From Coriaria nepalensis (taxonomy: Eukaryota > Streptophyta > Magnoliopsida > Cucurbitales > Coriariaceae), in contig CP114483.1 of NCBI GenBank assembly GCA_027186245.1, positions 4,846,001 to 4,910,000 on the forward strand: a stretch of DNA of 64,000 nt, given 5' to 3'. A program made the translations under genes and the position numbers. Shown here in pieces: positions 23,040 to 33,675 of this stretch. Positions within the stretch are counted from its first letter, which is position 1. Every line of letters begins with the position of its first letter. The notes below the pieces were generated by a model. The model saw only the letters and a list, made by a program, of their open reading frames with translations. It did not search any database and was not told the origin of the DNA.

Positions 23040-24060
23040 CATTCGTTATATACTAAACATTTCGTCTTAAAACTTTAAAATTAAACTTTTTATCATAAAC
23101 TTAAATCTTAAATCCTGAGACTAAGTCATATGTCTTAAGCCCTAAGATTTGGTCATTTTCATCTTAACTTTAAACTCAAAGTGTTAGATATTTCATATAA
23201 TCCTAAGACTTAATTATAAATTCTAAGTTTAAGGTTTAGGGTTTGGGATCAAATCCAACGACTTTGTCATTTCATCTTAACCTTAAACAGTAAGTGTTAG
23301 ACCTTTTATATTAACTTAATGTATTAAACCATAAGGCTTAGTCATAAATCTTAAACCTTAAGATTTGGTCCTCTCATCTTAATTCTAACAAATTCATACC
23401 ACAACCCTTAAAACTCTTATTCTAACAAATTCATACTAAATCTTAGACCATGTATCTTAAAGTCTAAACCCTAAATTTTAAGTTTTAAACCCCAAGTCTT
23501 GGTCATTTCCTCTTCACCCTAAACAATATGTCTTAAGCCTTTTATATTAACCATAAACCCTAAACCCTAAGTCTTAAACTATAATTCTAACAAATTCATA
23601 CTAAACCCTAAACCATAAGAAATATTAAGTGTTAGACCTTTCATCTTAAATCTTATTTTTTAAACCCTAAGACTTAGTCATTTCATCTTAACCCTATGTT
23701 CTTTTATATTAACCCTATGTCATTTCATATTAACTCTAAACCTCAATTCTAACAAATTTATGCTAAACCCTAAACCCAAATTCTAAAACCCTAAACCCTA
23801 AGTCTTAAATCATAAACCTTAATTCTAACAAATTCATACTTAACCCAAAAAATTTAACCCTATAACCATAATTCTAACAAATTCATACTAAACCTTAAAC
23901 TTTAAGTCTTCAATCCTAAGTCATAGTCTTTTCATCTTAACCCTACACTCTTAACCCTGTCTTAAGCCTATCATGTTAATCATAAATCCTAAATCCTAAG
24001 TCTTAGACCCTAAGAAATACTAAGTGTTAGACATTTCATCTTAAATCTTAACCTAAATCT
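23040..24060. repeat. Degenerate telomere-like repeat tract
   Basis: About 1 kb dominated by diverged copies of the plant telomere unit CCCTAAA (for example 'aaaccctaaaccctaagtc' near 23560 and 23790), mixed with a recurring 'aattctaacaaattcatac' spacer (near 23385, 23580, 23740, 23825 and 23875) and 'tttcatcttaa' strings. Units are irregular, so it is an old interstitial or satellite-like tract and not a real telomere. Confidence 0.6.
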
Positions 24061-24313
24061 TTAAGGAAGTGTTGAGCATTCTGTTCAAATTTTTTGATTA
24101 CTTGATGACTTATTCTTAAATGGGTAATCGAGCAATAAAAAAATCTAGACAAAATTGTTAGAACAATATTAAAGATAGGGAAGTAAAGAAGCAAAGTATT
24201 AAAAAAAATAAGAATAAAGGAAAATGAATGCTTGAAATCAACCAAAATTGTTAGAATAACTTTAAAAGAGTCATCGATCAGTCGAAAAATCATTATGCAT
24301 TCAATTCTTGATT

Positions 24314-24423
24314 GCTCAATGGCCCTCTTCAGGTAGCCATCGAACAATCATGAATGAAATGATAGAATGCTCGATGGCCCTCTTTAGGTAGTCATCGAGC
24401 AATCATGAATGAAATGATAGAAT
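24314..24423. repeat. Tandem duplication, 2 x 55 bp, with hairpin
   Basis: Two adjacent copies of a 55-base unit that begins GCTCRATGGCCCTCTT and ends 'gaaatgatagaat'. They differ at only a few positions. Each unit contains the inverted pair GCTCGATGG...CATCGAGC. Confidence 0.8.
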
Positions 24424-24599
24424 GTTAAAACTCTCAGTTTTTAATAGTCGATGTATCAATACAAACTTATTGATAAATAATTCAATTACAAATATAATTT
24501 ATAAGAAAAATCTTCATAAAATGGACAATTGAATAGAATAAGATTACATCAAAATCATGAAATATAATAAGATTACATCAAATTAGATCACCTTGATCA

Positions 24600-24915
24600 G
24601 AGGCTCAAGGGGTTAATGGAATGAATATTATTTGAAATGTCCTAATCAGCGGATGGTGGTATAGGATAGATTGAATCTTCACACGCTTGCCTCCAATTCA
24701 GAGTCGTGTAGTATTCTAAATGTCCCCTTCAATGTATAGCGGGGAAAATAACAATTTACTTGATGGCTTGTATGAGAGTTGCAGTCCGAATTCATTACGA
24801 TCTACATCGATAGAATCATATACAGCTTCTAACAATTCAATATATATGAAATTATAATCGATCAAAGCCTCAACTAATCCCTTTGTCCTATTTCGATGCT
24901 AATAACCTGAATTCT
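24600..24915 (-). pseudogene. Possible MULE transposase N-terminal remnant
   Basis: On the minus strand one frame reads LVEALIDYNFIYIELLEAV, then DSIDVDRNEFGLQLSYKP and SPLYIEGDI, before stops. The pattern 'YIELL..V...I.VD.N...LQLSY.P' resembles the N-terminal region of plant MuDR-type transposase-related proteins. No catalytic DDE region is present. It lies between the hairpin cluster and repeat copy 2, which suggests these may be parts of one decayed MULE-related element. Confidence 0.4.
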
Positions 24916-25640
24916 TTTTCTCGTTTGGATTCACAATCTCTTTTTATTCACTATCAAAACATAATATTTTCATTTATGTAGAAGGAAAAGTATAAAGAAA
25001 ATTAGTTTTCTTGATTAGAATAATTGAAATAACATTGATGCTTGATGGTTCCAAGGTTTCAGTAATGATCGATATCTTACTAGTTCAAAAGTTTTAATAA
25101 TGCTCAATTGTTCAATATCCTTACAAACGCAAGACATTGAGAAATCGAGCAATCAAGACTTCTGTCATCATTGCTCGATTGCTCGATACTCTTACAGACC
25201 TAAAGGCATCGAGAAACCAAGCAACACGAACCTAAATTTCCAAATTTCAAAACTTGGGCAATGCAAATAAGATCCAAATCATAATGCAAACAAAATATAA
25301 CTAATAAAAACCCTTTAAGTTTTGTTTATCATTATCTATTGACCATTGAAATCAAAATCAAGTATAAAAGCTTGAAACTTATCCAAACAATTTGTGGGTA
25401 TGTAGAGTGATTACGAAACTTGATTCTTGACTCTTGATTCTTGATTACGAAACTTTATTATTATCTCAATCACTTGGTTCTTGATTACAAAACTTGCAAA
25501 ATGAAATGTAGAGTAATGATTAGAGGTTGAATTGATTTACAAGTGATTAAAAATGGATTCAAAGTGACGAATCAAAGTTAAATATCGCAAATGAAAATGA
25601 GTTTCTTTTGTTAGAGAATGGCCGTTGAGAATAATTTAGT
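24916..25640. repeat. Dispersed repeat, copy 2
   Basis: Shares ordered strings with 480-860 (see copy 1), including the 'catttatgtagaaggaaa' and 'tgaaacttatc' blocks, plus hairpin units of the GATTGCTCGATG family at 25100-25200. No coding sequence. Borders are approximate. Confidence 0.5.
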
Positions 25641-25733
25641 AATTTTTAATCTTTATTAAAATAGGAACATTATAATAATTATCATGCTTTTATTAGTTTT
25701 TTATATATAAAAATAAAAGAAAGGATTAAGTAG

Positions 25734-25779
<46 letters not shown>

Positions 25780-26471
25780 TACAATGTGAGGGACATATAA
25801 TGTCAGAAAGGAGGAACTTTGTAAACATGGTAGTTTAAATAATCTTTCGAATAGAAGTTTGAAAGTATTAAGTGTGATTTAGGCTTTATTTTCTAATCAA
25901 ACTCCAGTTTTGGTAAATGATATTTCGAGACGGAACTTGTATTCCTATGTAATCTTATAAAAGAAGAGAGCAAAATCAACAACAACAGCACAAATATGAG
26001 ATGAGAAAAAGTCCTTTCCCCATGTAATTCTTACTTCTTGCAACTTTAAATTGACTCAGCCAATTAGAAAAGATCAAGGAAATTATAATCATCAACATCA
26101 TTACAAATTACAAATTGCAAATTACAAGATACAAGCTGGACTTGAAAGAATATTATAAACCATATAAAATAGTAAAAAAGATGAGGAAAATAGAAATTAT
26201 GGGTAGTCATTATGACTTGTAAAATAAGTCTTCCAAAACTATGACCATACTTGAAATTGATCCCTTCATTGAAAGTCAAAGGACTACATTGCAATTATAG
26301 ATCAAGAAACCAATTTCAATCATGATCATAGTTATTAGCCAGACATTTTCTCAAGAAGCTTGACCAAAATTATATATGCACAAGATTGATATATTTTGTG
26401 TATATATATCACTCTCAAGTTTACAAAATGGGACTACAAGATGATGTTCATAAGAGCCATGAGAAGGATAA
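25641..26471. other. Intergenic with a TA microsatellite
   Basis: AT-rich, with an uninterrupted (TA)n at about 25748-25773. The last few hundred bases probably hold the 3' UTR of the receptor kinase that ends at 26472. Confidence 0.45.
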
Positions 26472-29400
26472 TCACCTTGGACCGGATAATATATCATTAG
26501 TGATTTGTGAGGTGGAGTCCAATACCCAGCCAGTGGTGGTGGGGAGGTGGCTATGGTTGAAGTCGTGGTGGAACCGCTCCTCTTTTTGCCACTCTTCCCA
26601 TCTTTCGGCTAGACCATCTCCTTCAAGCATTCTTACCACATCCGACATTCTGGGTCTTTCTAAAGGGGACCCTTGAGTGCATAGTAGAGCTACTTGAATG
26701 AGTTGCTCTACTTCCTCATCTATATAATTACCTTCAAGATCAGCATCGACTAGTGTTTCTAACTTCTTATCTTTCAGAAGTCCTTTGACCTGTACATTTG
26801 ATCATTTAGAAATTTATCATTCAGTTCAAATTTGGAAAATCCAGTTTCGGCCCACCAAAATTTTAGTATGTCTCTAAATCTAATCCCAATAAAAATCCAG
26901 CTTATGGTTGAAACTAGAACTTGGGTTAACTTGAATCTAGGTACGACTTTATTGGCCTTGACTATGCGCACTTAATTAGATTATGTGGGAGCAAAATTAG
27001 TCCCAAACTGGGTTTTTGTGGGCCCTTAGATTATAAGACAAACACCAATTTACCAAGACTCAGTTAATGCACCCTGAATAATCAAGCTACCAAAACAACG
27101 TTCATGCTTTCATATCATAAGCCAAAACAAACGAGAATACTGTGTAAAACAAAGTCATGTCAATGAAAGAAGATAAAAGTCATTGTACGATATTTTCACT
27201 TACCCAATCGAGTAACATGACATCATCGTCATTTGCAAGCCGAGCAAGATCAAAAGCCCTCTGTCCGGTTATAATTTCGAGAAGCATTACCCCATACCCG
27301 AAAACATCTGTTTTTTCAGAAGATTTTCCAGTTGAGAGGTATTCAGGTGCTATATGGCCAATTGTGCCACGAACTGCAGTTGTGACATGAGTATCTTTAT
27401 AGTCCATGAGTTTAGCCAATCCAAAATCTCCAACAACAGCTTCAAAATCTTCATCCAATAGTATGTTTGCAGCCTTAACATCCCTGTGGATGATTTTAGG
27501 ATCGCAGTGATCGTGTAAATAAGCAAGTCCCCTTGCTGCTCCAAGAGCAATCCTCTGCCGTATTGGCCAAGTAAGCGGGGACTGTGAATCCGGTCGCTCT
27601 GGATAATTAAAGATCGTAAGAAAATAAATAGTTTTTCACACTATAAGGCTGGGGTGAGTCAACATTTCTTTGTTTTCATTTACTATTTAATGGTGAGTTT
27701 GCAAATTTTGAGTTACAATAATTATACAAGTAGATCATTTTAGATGGTTGTAGTGCTCTCAGCTGCAGACATAACATAAGACCCTGTTTGATTCAGTGAT
27801 TGTGCTTGAAAGAGGTTATGTAAGGAAATGCCTTTATGAAGTGCTTTTGAAACTATTGTGCACTTTTTAGAAACTAAGAAATGCTTCCTCTCTAACCGAC
27901 CGTTGCGCTAAATGTAGCTATGTAAGACTGAGGAGTTGGGTAATTAAGCATTTGAAAACTAGTTTAGGTCTAGAATCCGGCATAAGTCCACAAAAGTCCA
28001 GTTCATCTCAACCAGCAATCCAAATACAGAATTCATTTTTATCTAATGGTCTAACCAAAATGCATTTTTACTAAAACTCAGTTTGAAACCCTGAAAAACT
28101 GAACCCTAGAAGAATTATATAGCATAGAGAGGGGAGATGGGGACTAATCGTACCTCTGAGACATGAAGCTACACTTCCATTAGCCATATAAGGATAGACA
28201 AGAACCCGCTCTGTTGGTGTCATGCAAAAACCACGGAGACGAAGCAGATTACGGTGCACAGCCATGCTGATCATTTCTACCTCTGTTTGGAATTGTAGCT
28301 CCCCACCTTGAGTACGCTCTTCCTTTAGTCTTTTTACCGCCACTAGAGAGCCATCAGCCAAGCGTCCTTTATAAACCTTTCCAAATCCTCCTCTACCCAA
28401 AATGTTTTTGTTGCTAAAATAATCTGTGGCAACCTGTAGCTCACGTAAAGAAAACCTTTTGAGCTGGCCAAGATGAACTTCTGGATCCTCTTCAGCTGCA
28501 GATGAAATTTGATTTTGCAAGTCATGATTTATTAAGAAGTGTGATTGATTCTTTCTATTATTTGCAAGAGGAAGACTAACCCGGTACGTCAAAGAAATGT
28601 TCTTCTGGTCTTTTACGCCGCCAAAGAGCAAGCACAATTACAGGGGCAGCAAACAACAAAGCGGCAGCAGCAGCAACTCCTCCAGCAATAGCTCCAGTGT
28701 TACTATTACCTAAAACAACCCACCAATTTTAACAAAGCTAAAAAAAAGAAGAAGAAGCATATTTTACATAAATTTATCAAGGGATGAATAAGGAAGCTAA
28801 GAAAAAAAATATATGAAGTTACAAGTACAGTCAATGGTCACAAAGACAAAAGGAAGACCTGAAAGCGAAGGCGGTGATGGCTGAATAGGAGGAGGCGGAG
28901 CAGGTGGAGGTTTATTCAGAAGATTATTAGTGAAACTGCAAGGATAGCAATCAGCAACGACCTTGATTAGAAAACTAAATAAATAATTATCTATTACAAT
29001 ACTAATCCATGTGGATTTATGCAACTTAAACCTAATTCCTAGTACTAAGATTGTATTGATAAATTTCCGGGACAGGAAAAGAAAAAACAAAAAAAATGGA
29101 AGAGTCAATTGACCTGATGGGAGTAAACAGCGAAAAAGAACCATTGACTGGAATATCTCCAGTTAGCCGATTATTTGAAAGATCCCTGCACTCCAACAGG
29201 TTCACAGTAACGTTATTTTCTATGAATACATAAAGAGAACTGAGCGATGTAGAGGAAGCCTAGAAGATTTAAATAGGTCAGTAAGAAATGAAGGCCCCAG
29301 CATAATACTTACAGGACTTGCAGTGATCCTACGTCAGTTAAGGAGTAAGGAATAGTCCCTGACAAGCTGTTATTGTTGAGACGCCTAATTTGGACAAAAT

Positions 29401-31233
29401 AAAATAGTCTGTCAGATAAGAGAGTCCCTTAACTAGCAAAGAAAATAACTCTGAAATTGTTGTATGTTGATTAGTTGAGTAACACATGCATGATTGCTAG
29501 TATATCCAGTGACTCTCATTTGCATGTAGAGTATGTTTGGAAGTCCTATTCCTTAAAACACAGAAACGAGCATGCAATTTTGTTTATCAAGTTATGAAAG
29601 GTAATGTAAAAGCCAAGATAAAGAAGGTACTAACTAACTAAGAAAGTGAGATTAAGGATGCGTATTCATACAGGAAACGCAGTTTTGAAAGCTTTCCCAG
29701 TGTCGTGGGTATGGAGCCAGTTAAACGGTTCAAGTAAAGATCCAAGCTCACCAAGTTTGTCAAATTTCCAAGCGCATCCGGAATAATTCCAGTTAAGTTG
29801 TTACTATAGAGCTCCCTGTCATGGAAAGGAGACTAAGTTATTCATCAAAAAGACATTTAGACTAAATATACAGTTCAATGAAGGCCATATAAATAGCAAC
29901 TACATCTATAGGGACAAAAATGGTCACAGGACAAAAAGTCAGGCATTCACTCCAAGGTGTAGATGGCACAGGGAACACTCTTGGCTTAAATGCATGGGAA
30001 CTTTGTTTTCCAAGAGTCTATATGAATAGAAACTGACCCTGGCAATCAAAAATGTATTATATTCACAGAAACCAACCGAAGAAAACAACTTGACAATTAA
30101 CAAGGACAACCTTGCATAGTAACCACATCATTTGTAATGAAAAAACACTAAAAGGTATCCCTCTAATCACTTCCAAGCTAATAAGAAAGAACAGAATTGT
30201 ACCAGAAACAGAAAAGAAGATGTGAAAAATACTCACCGAGTGAGAACTACAAAGATTTAAAAAAAACAAAAAGAAAAAAAAAAACCAAAACAAAACAACC
30301 TAGAAAACAAACTTGAATATACAGCAATTAGAACTTACAGGTATTGCAAATTTCCTAGCTGACCGAGCTTGGGAACCAAGGTACCGGATAAGTTGGCATT
30401 TCCAAGATCACTGTGAGAGCACAAAGAGAAAACCCATTGTTTATTGAGGTTGATGATAGAAAGTAGAAACTCTCTTCAATGAAGCCGAGTAAAAGTGTTA
30501 GAAGCTCACACTCGAGTGACACTATTCTCATTGTTGCACGTGACGTGAAACCATGTGCATGGGTTCACAAGTGTGGAATCCCAACTCTGCAGGACATTAT
30601 TAGGATCCGATAACCTTGATTTAAACTCAAACAATGCATCACCTGTTTTATATAAAAACATAATTGTTAGTAAAAAACTCAAAATGGGGAAGATATTCAT
30701 ATTCCAAATGGAAATGCAAACTTATTAACGTCTAGACAAGTTTCCTGAAACGGAATTGGAAGTTTGGACCTCCAAACTGCAGTTTGATAACCAAATGCAC
30801 ATATGTTTAAATCAAGTGTTTCCAACTATAGTTCAAGAAATGCTAGATGTAAAGCAAACTGGCTCTAAGCCTCTTTTTCAGAAGATGATCAAATCTCAAA
30901 ATGCCAAATAAGTCACATCTTCAGCTTAAATTCTGCAGAAATTTCGTGAGAGAACCGAATTGAACTACAGAAAACTGAGTGAACTAGTTTCGATTAAATT
31001 ATAGAAATGCAGGTGGAAATTAAACAAAAGGAACAGACGAACATAGTATGAATCTGAAACTTAAAAGAAAAAAAAAATACAAAAAAACTAATAAGAAAAT
31101 GAACCTAAGAGGGTAATTTTCGGGGAGAAAGTAAGAAATTAGAGAGACCTTCAGTGTTAGCAGAGACTCGTGAAACCAAACCGAACACCAAAATTAGCCA
31201 GAAAAAAGCCGAAGGAGCAAAGATCACCGACAT
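26472..31233 (-). CDS. BAK1: SERK-family LRR receptor kinase, SERK3/BAK1-type
   Basis: Eleven exons, in gene order 31233-31149, 30642-30510, 30410-30339, 29815-29672, 29384-29313, 29185-29114, 28935-28859, 28709-28581, 28495-28154, 27598-27204 and 26789-26472. They sum to 1839 nt (612 aa), the usual SERK exon plan. Order: signal peptide (about 1-26), N-cap with [17 protein letters not shown], about five LRRs (70-192), a proline-rich segment (193-218), transmembrane helix (about 222-247, [17 protein letters not shown]), then the kinase. Kinase motifs seen: [20 protein letters not shown] (ATP lysine), [12 protein letters not shown] (RD type), [23 protein letters not shown]. The C-terminus ends in the family SGPR. 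The Ser-Pro segment lacks the cysteine pair of SERK1/2, and the tail ([14 protein letters not shown]) is closest to BAK1. BAK1-type SERKs are plasma-membrane co-receptors for brassinosteroid and immune receptors. All borders are GT-AG and in phase. Confidence 0.93.
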
Positions 31234-33675
31234 AGTTGCTCTCGCGTCGTTATATCGCAATAACTCTCAACACTTTCCAAAAAAAAGAAAATAAAATCGG
31301 AGCTAGAAATCGTTAAACAGAGCCATGAAAAACAGTGATCGAAACCACCGACGAATCGGAATCGTCAGCTCCTGAAGCCCGTTAACCTAAAAAATCCGAT
31401 CAAACTCCGACGAAGAAACTGCAAGTAAGCTCGTTGACCGAATTAAGAACCGCGTAGACTTCGATTAACCAGAATGGATTGAGCCAGATAGGATACTACC
31501 ATGCGATTTTAAGAACGTAGAGAGAGAGGAGAGGGCTATGATTCTAAGATTCCAGGACCAAGAAGAAGATTCGGAGAAAATTTTCAGGTTTCTGGAGAAA
31601 TTTCGGTGAGGTCGTAAGTCGTCTGATTCTGCTTCCTTCTATGAGTAGAGGGCTCGACGACTAAAGGTCGTGTTTGGCTCCTCCTTTTCTTTTTAATAGT
31701 CAAACCCATTATTCCCCCATTTGAATTTTTTATCAAATGATTTTATTTTTAATTTAGATTGATAAAATTATTAATTTATTTTTATTTTTAATCTTGAATA
31801 GGAATTTGGGTCCAAGATTTCAGACCGGGATCTTAGTCCAGAATCTTGAACCGTAATTTTGATATGTGATTTTGGTCCATCAACTTGAATCGATATTTTA
31901 GTTTGTGATCTCAAACCGTGATCTTGATTCTTGGTATGTGAGCTCGATCCAATGGAAGAAGGAGAGAGAAGGAGCAACCGAGATCTGATGGATCAACAAA
32001 GATCTAAGCTTTGATGGAAGAAAGAGAAAGAACGAGCAATCAAAATCCGATGGAGTAGCTTTAATGGAAGGAGAGAGAAACCATTAGCATAAAGAGAGAG
32101 AGATGATTTGCAGAGGGGTAGAAGATGCAAATGAGAGGAAGAAGGAGAGATGGTAGAGGAAAAAGAGAGATGAAAATGAGAGACATAGCAGAAGAAGAGG
32201 AGGAGGATTGATATTTTGAAATTTAAATTTTTTTTATTTAAAAGAAAATATTTAAACTCTCTCATAAAATAAGTCCATCTAATCAAATAACTTCAATTAT
32301 GTATTTATTTTTGCCAAAATGAATATGAGCATTTTATTAGCTTATAAAAAAATAATAAAATTTCAGAGTAATTTTTGATTTAACAAGAAATATTATGATA
32401 AATTATTCAAATTTTGTGATAATTATAATAAATATCCTAATTTTTTTCTTTATAATAAATATTTTATTAGAATTATTTCATTTTGATAAAAACGAGGATG
32501 AAAATTTAAAATATAAAAGTAAAAAATTATTTAAAACTAAATATAAAATTATTAATATATCAAATTTAAAATTTTGAAATATTTCTAACAGTAATAATCA
32601 ACAGCGAAAGGATTAGTAGAGATGATGGTAAAAAAGAGTATAGAAATGAAAATTTAATTTAAAAAATAAATGAATAAAAAAAAAATATGAGAAACAAAAT
32701 TTTAGGATTAAAATAAAAAATATATAAATTAATTTGTAGTAAAATTTTAATATTTCATATTATTTTATATGAAATAAGAGATCAATGATAAATAAAAATA
32801 TTAAAAATAATATAAATTTAAGATATTTATTATAAATATTTAAACTTTCGTTAATGGAAGGAATTAAGGAACATGATGATAATTATTACGTAAGTCAAAC
32901 GATCAATTAAGAGCACTTGTCCCCGCCATCACATCAAGCATTGCCCTTTATTATTATGTTGACTTTTTTCTTTTTTTTCTTTTTTTTCTTTTTTTCTTTT
33001 TTCACTATTTATTACAAAATAGTCTTCTAAGTCGCCCTCTTACAGTTTCAAGCATCGTTTTTTTTTTTTTGTTTTTTTTTTTGTTTTTTTGTTTTTTTTT
33101 TAATAAAGAAATAACATGGTGGTATATATAATAGAGCTAAAGTTTGAATAAACTAAAAATTAAACTGAGAATTAGATTATAGATTTTGCCCGATCTGAGT
33201 CCTGAGATATATATAGCTGAGATCACTGACCCTAAACCGAATTTTTGTGAAAAGTCAAAATGGGTTTTTGTCAAACTCAAATTTGGTAAAATGATTTCGA
33301 CCCTTTGATTATTAGATCTTCTAAGGTTATATGTTAATACCACCAACAAAGAGGCCAAGAGAATAGAATATACAGAAGAAGAAGAGAAGTCCCAATTACA
33401 ATTAAAAGAAAAAGAAAGATACAACAACAACGTTAATTATAACAACCCTAACGACACAAAATAACAGAAGAAAGGAAAAAACAAACCTGTACAACAATGA
33501 CTCAATTTGTGACCAAACATATAATATACGGAAATCCTTTTTCTTTTTGCCTTTTTTTCTTCTTCTTTTTTTTTTTTTTTTTGGGGGGGTTCATCTTCAC
33601 CATTTTTAACCCTAATAAATTGCCAAAAAAAAAAAAGCTAACAGCTTAAAACTAATCACCAACTTATTGGTGTTT
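31234..33675. other. Receptor kinase leader, then AT-rich intergenic
   Basis: 31234 to about 31650 is probably the 5' UTR and promoter of the SERK gene, with GA-rich strings near 31520. From 31700 to 32290 there are diverged short repeats of the type 'gatcttga' and 'ttggtcca' and purine-rich tracts. 32290-32860 is very AT-rich. Poly-T/TTTC tracts lie at 32960-33010, 33060-33110 and 33560-33585. No gene was recognised. Confidence 0.45.

Larger units (their letters stand above)
22241..24430. repeat. Cluster of hairpin-forming repeat units (CGATTGCTCGATGACYCC family)
   Basis: Repeated inverted pairs of the form GATTGCTCGATG...CATCGAGCAATC occur at about 22291-22330, 22405-22458 (outer stem TTCCCGATTGCT/AGCAATCGGGAA), 22941-22992, 24090-24142 (weaker), 24305-24355 and 24369-24410. 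Related units lie at 34-97, 603-640 and 25100-25200. Loops differ while stems are conserved, so the units are recognisable as one family. There is no coding sequence, and the spacing is irregular, so this is not a CRISPR array. Confidence 0.6.

Noticed and set aside
24048..24347. 99-codon minus-strand frame rich in Phe, Ile and Leu
   Set aside because: It crosses the hairpin repeats in AT-rich DNA and has no start context or homology.
22241..24430. CRISPR-like array
   Set aside because: Units are inverted hairpins with irregular spacing, and this is a plant nuclear sequence with no cas genes.
28071..28153. C-terminal extension of the SERK frame past CLR
   Set aside because: It reads into an intron; a GT donor at 28153 and the acceptor before 27598 restore the kinase domain.
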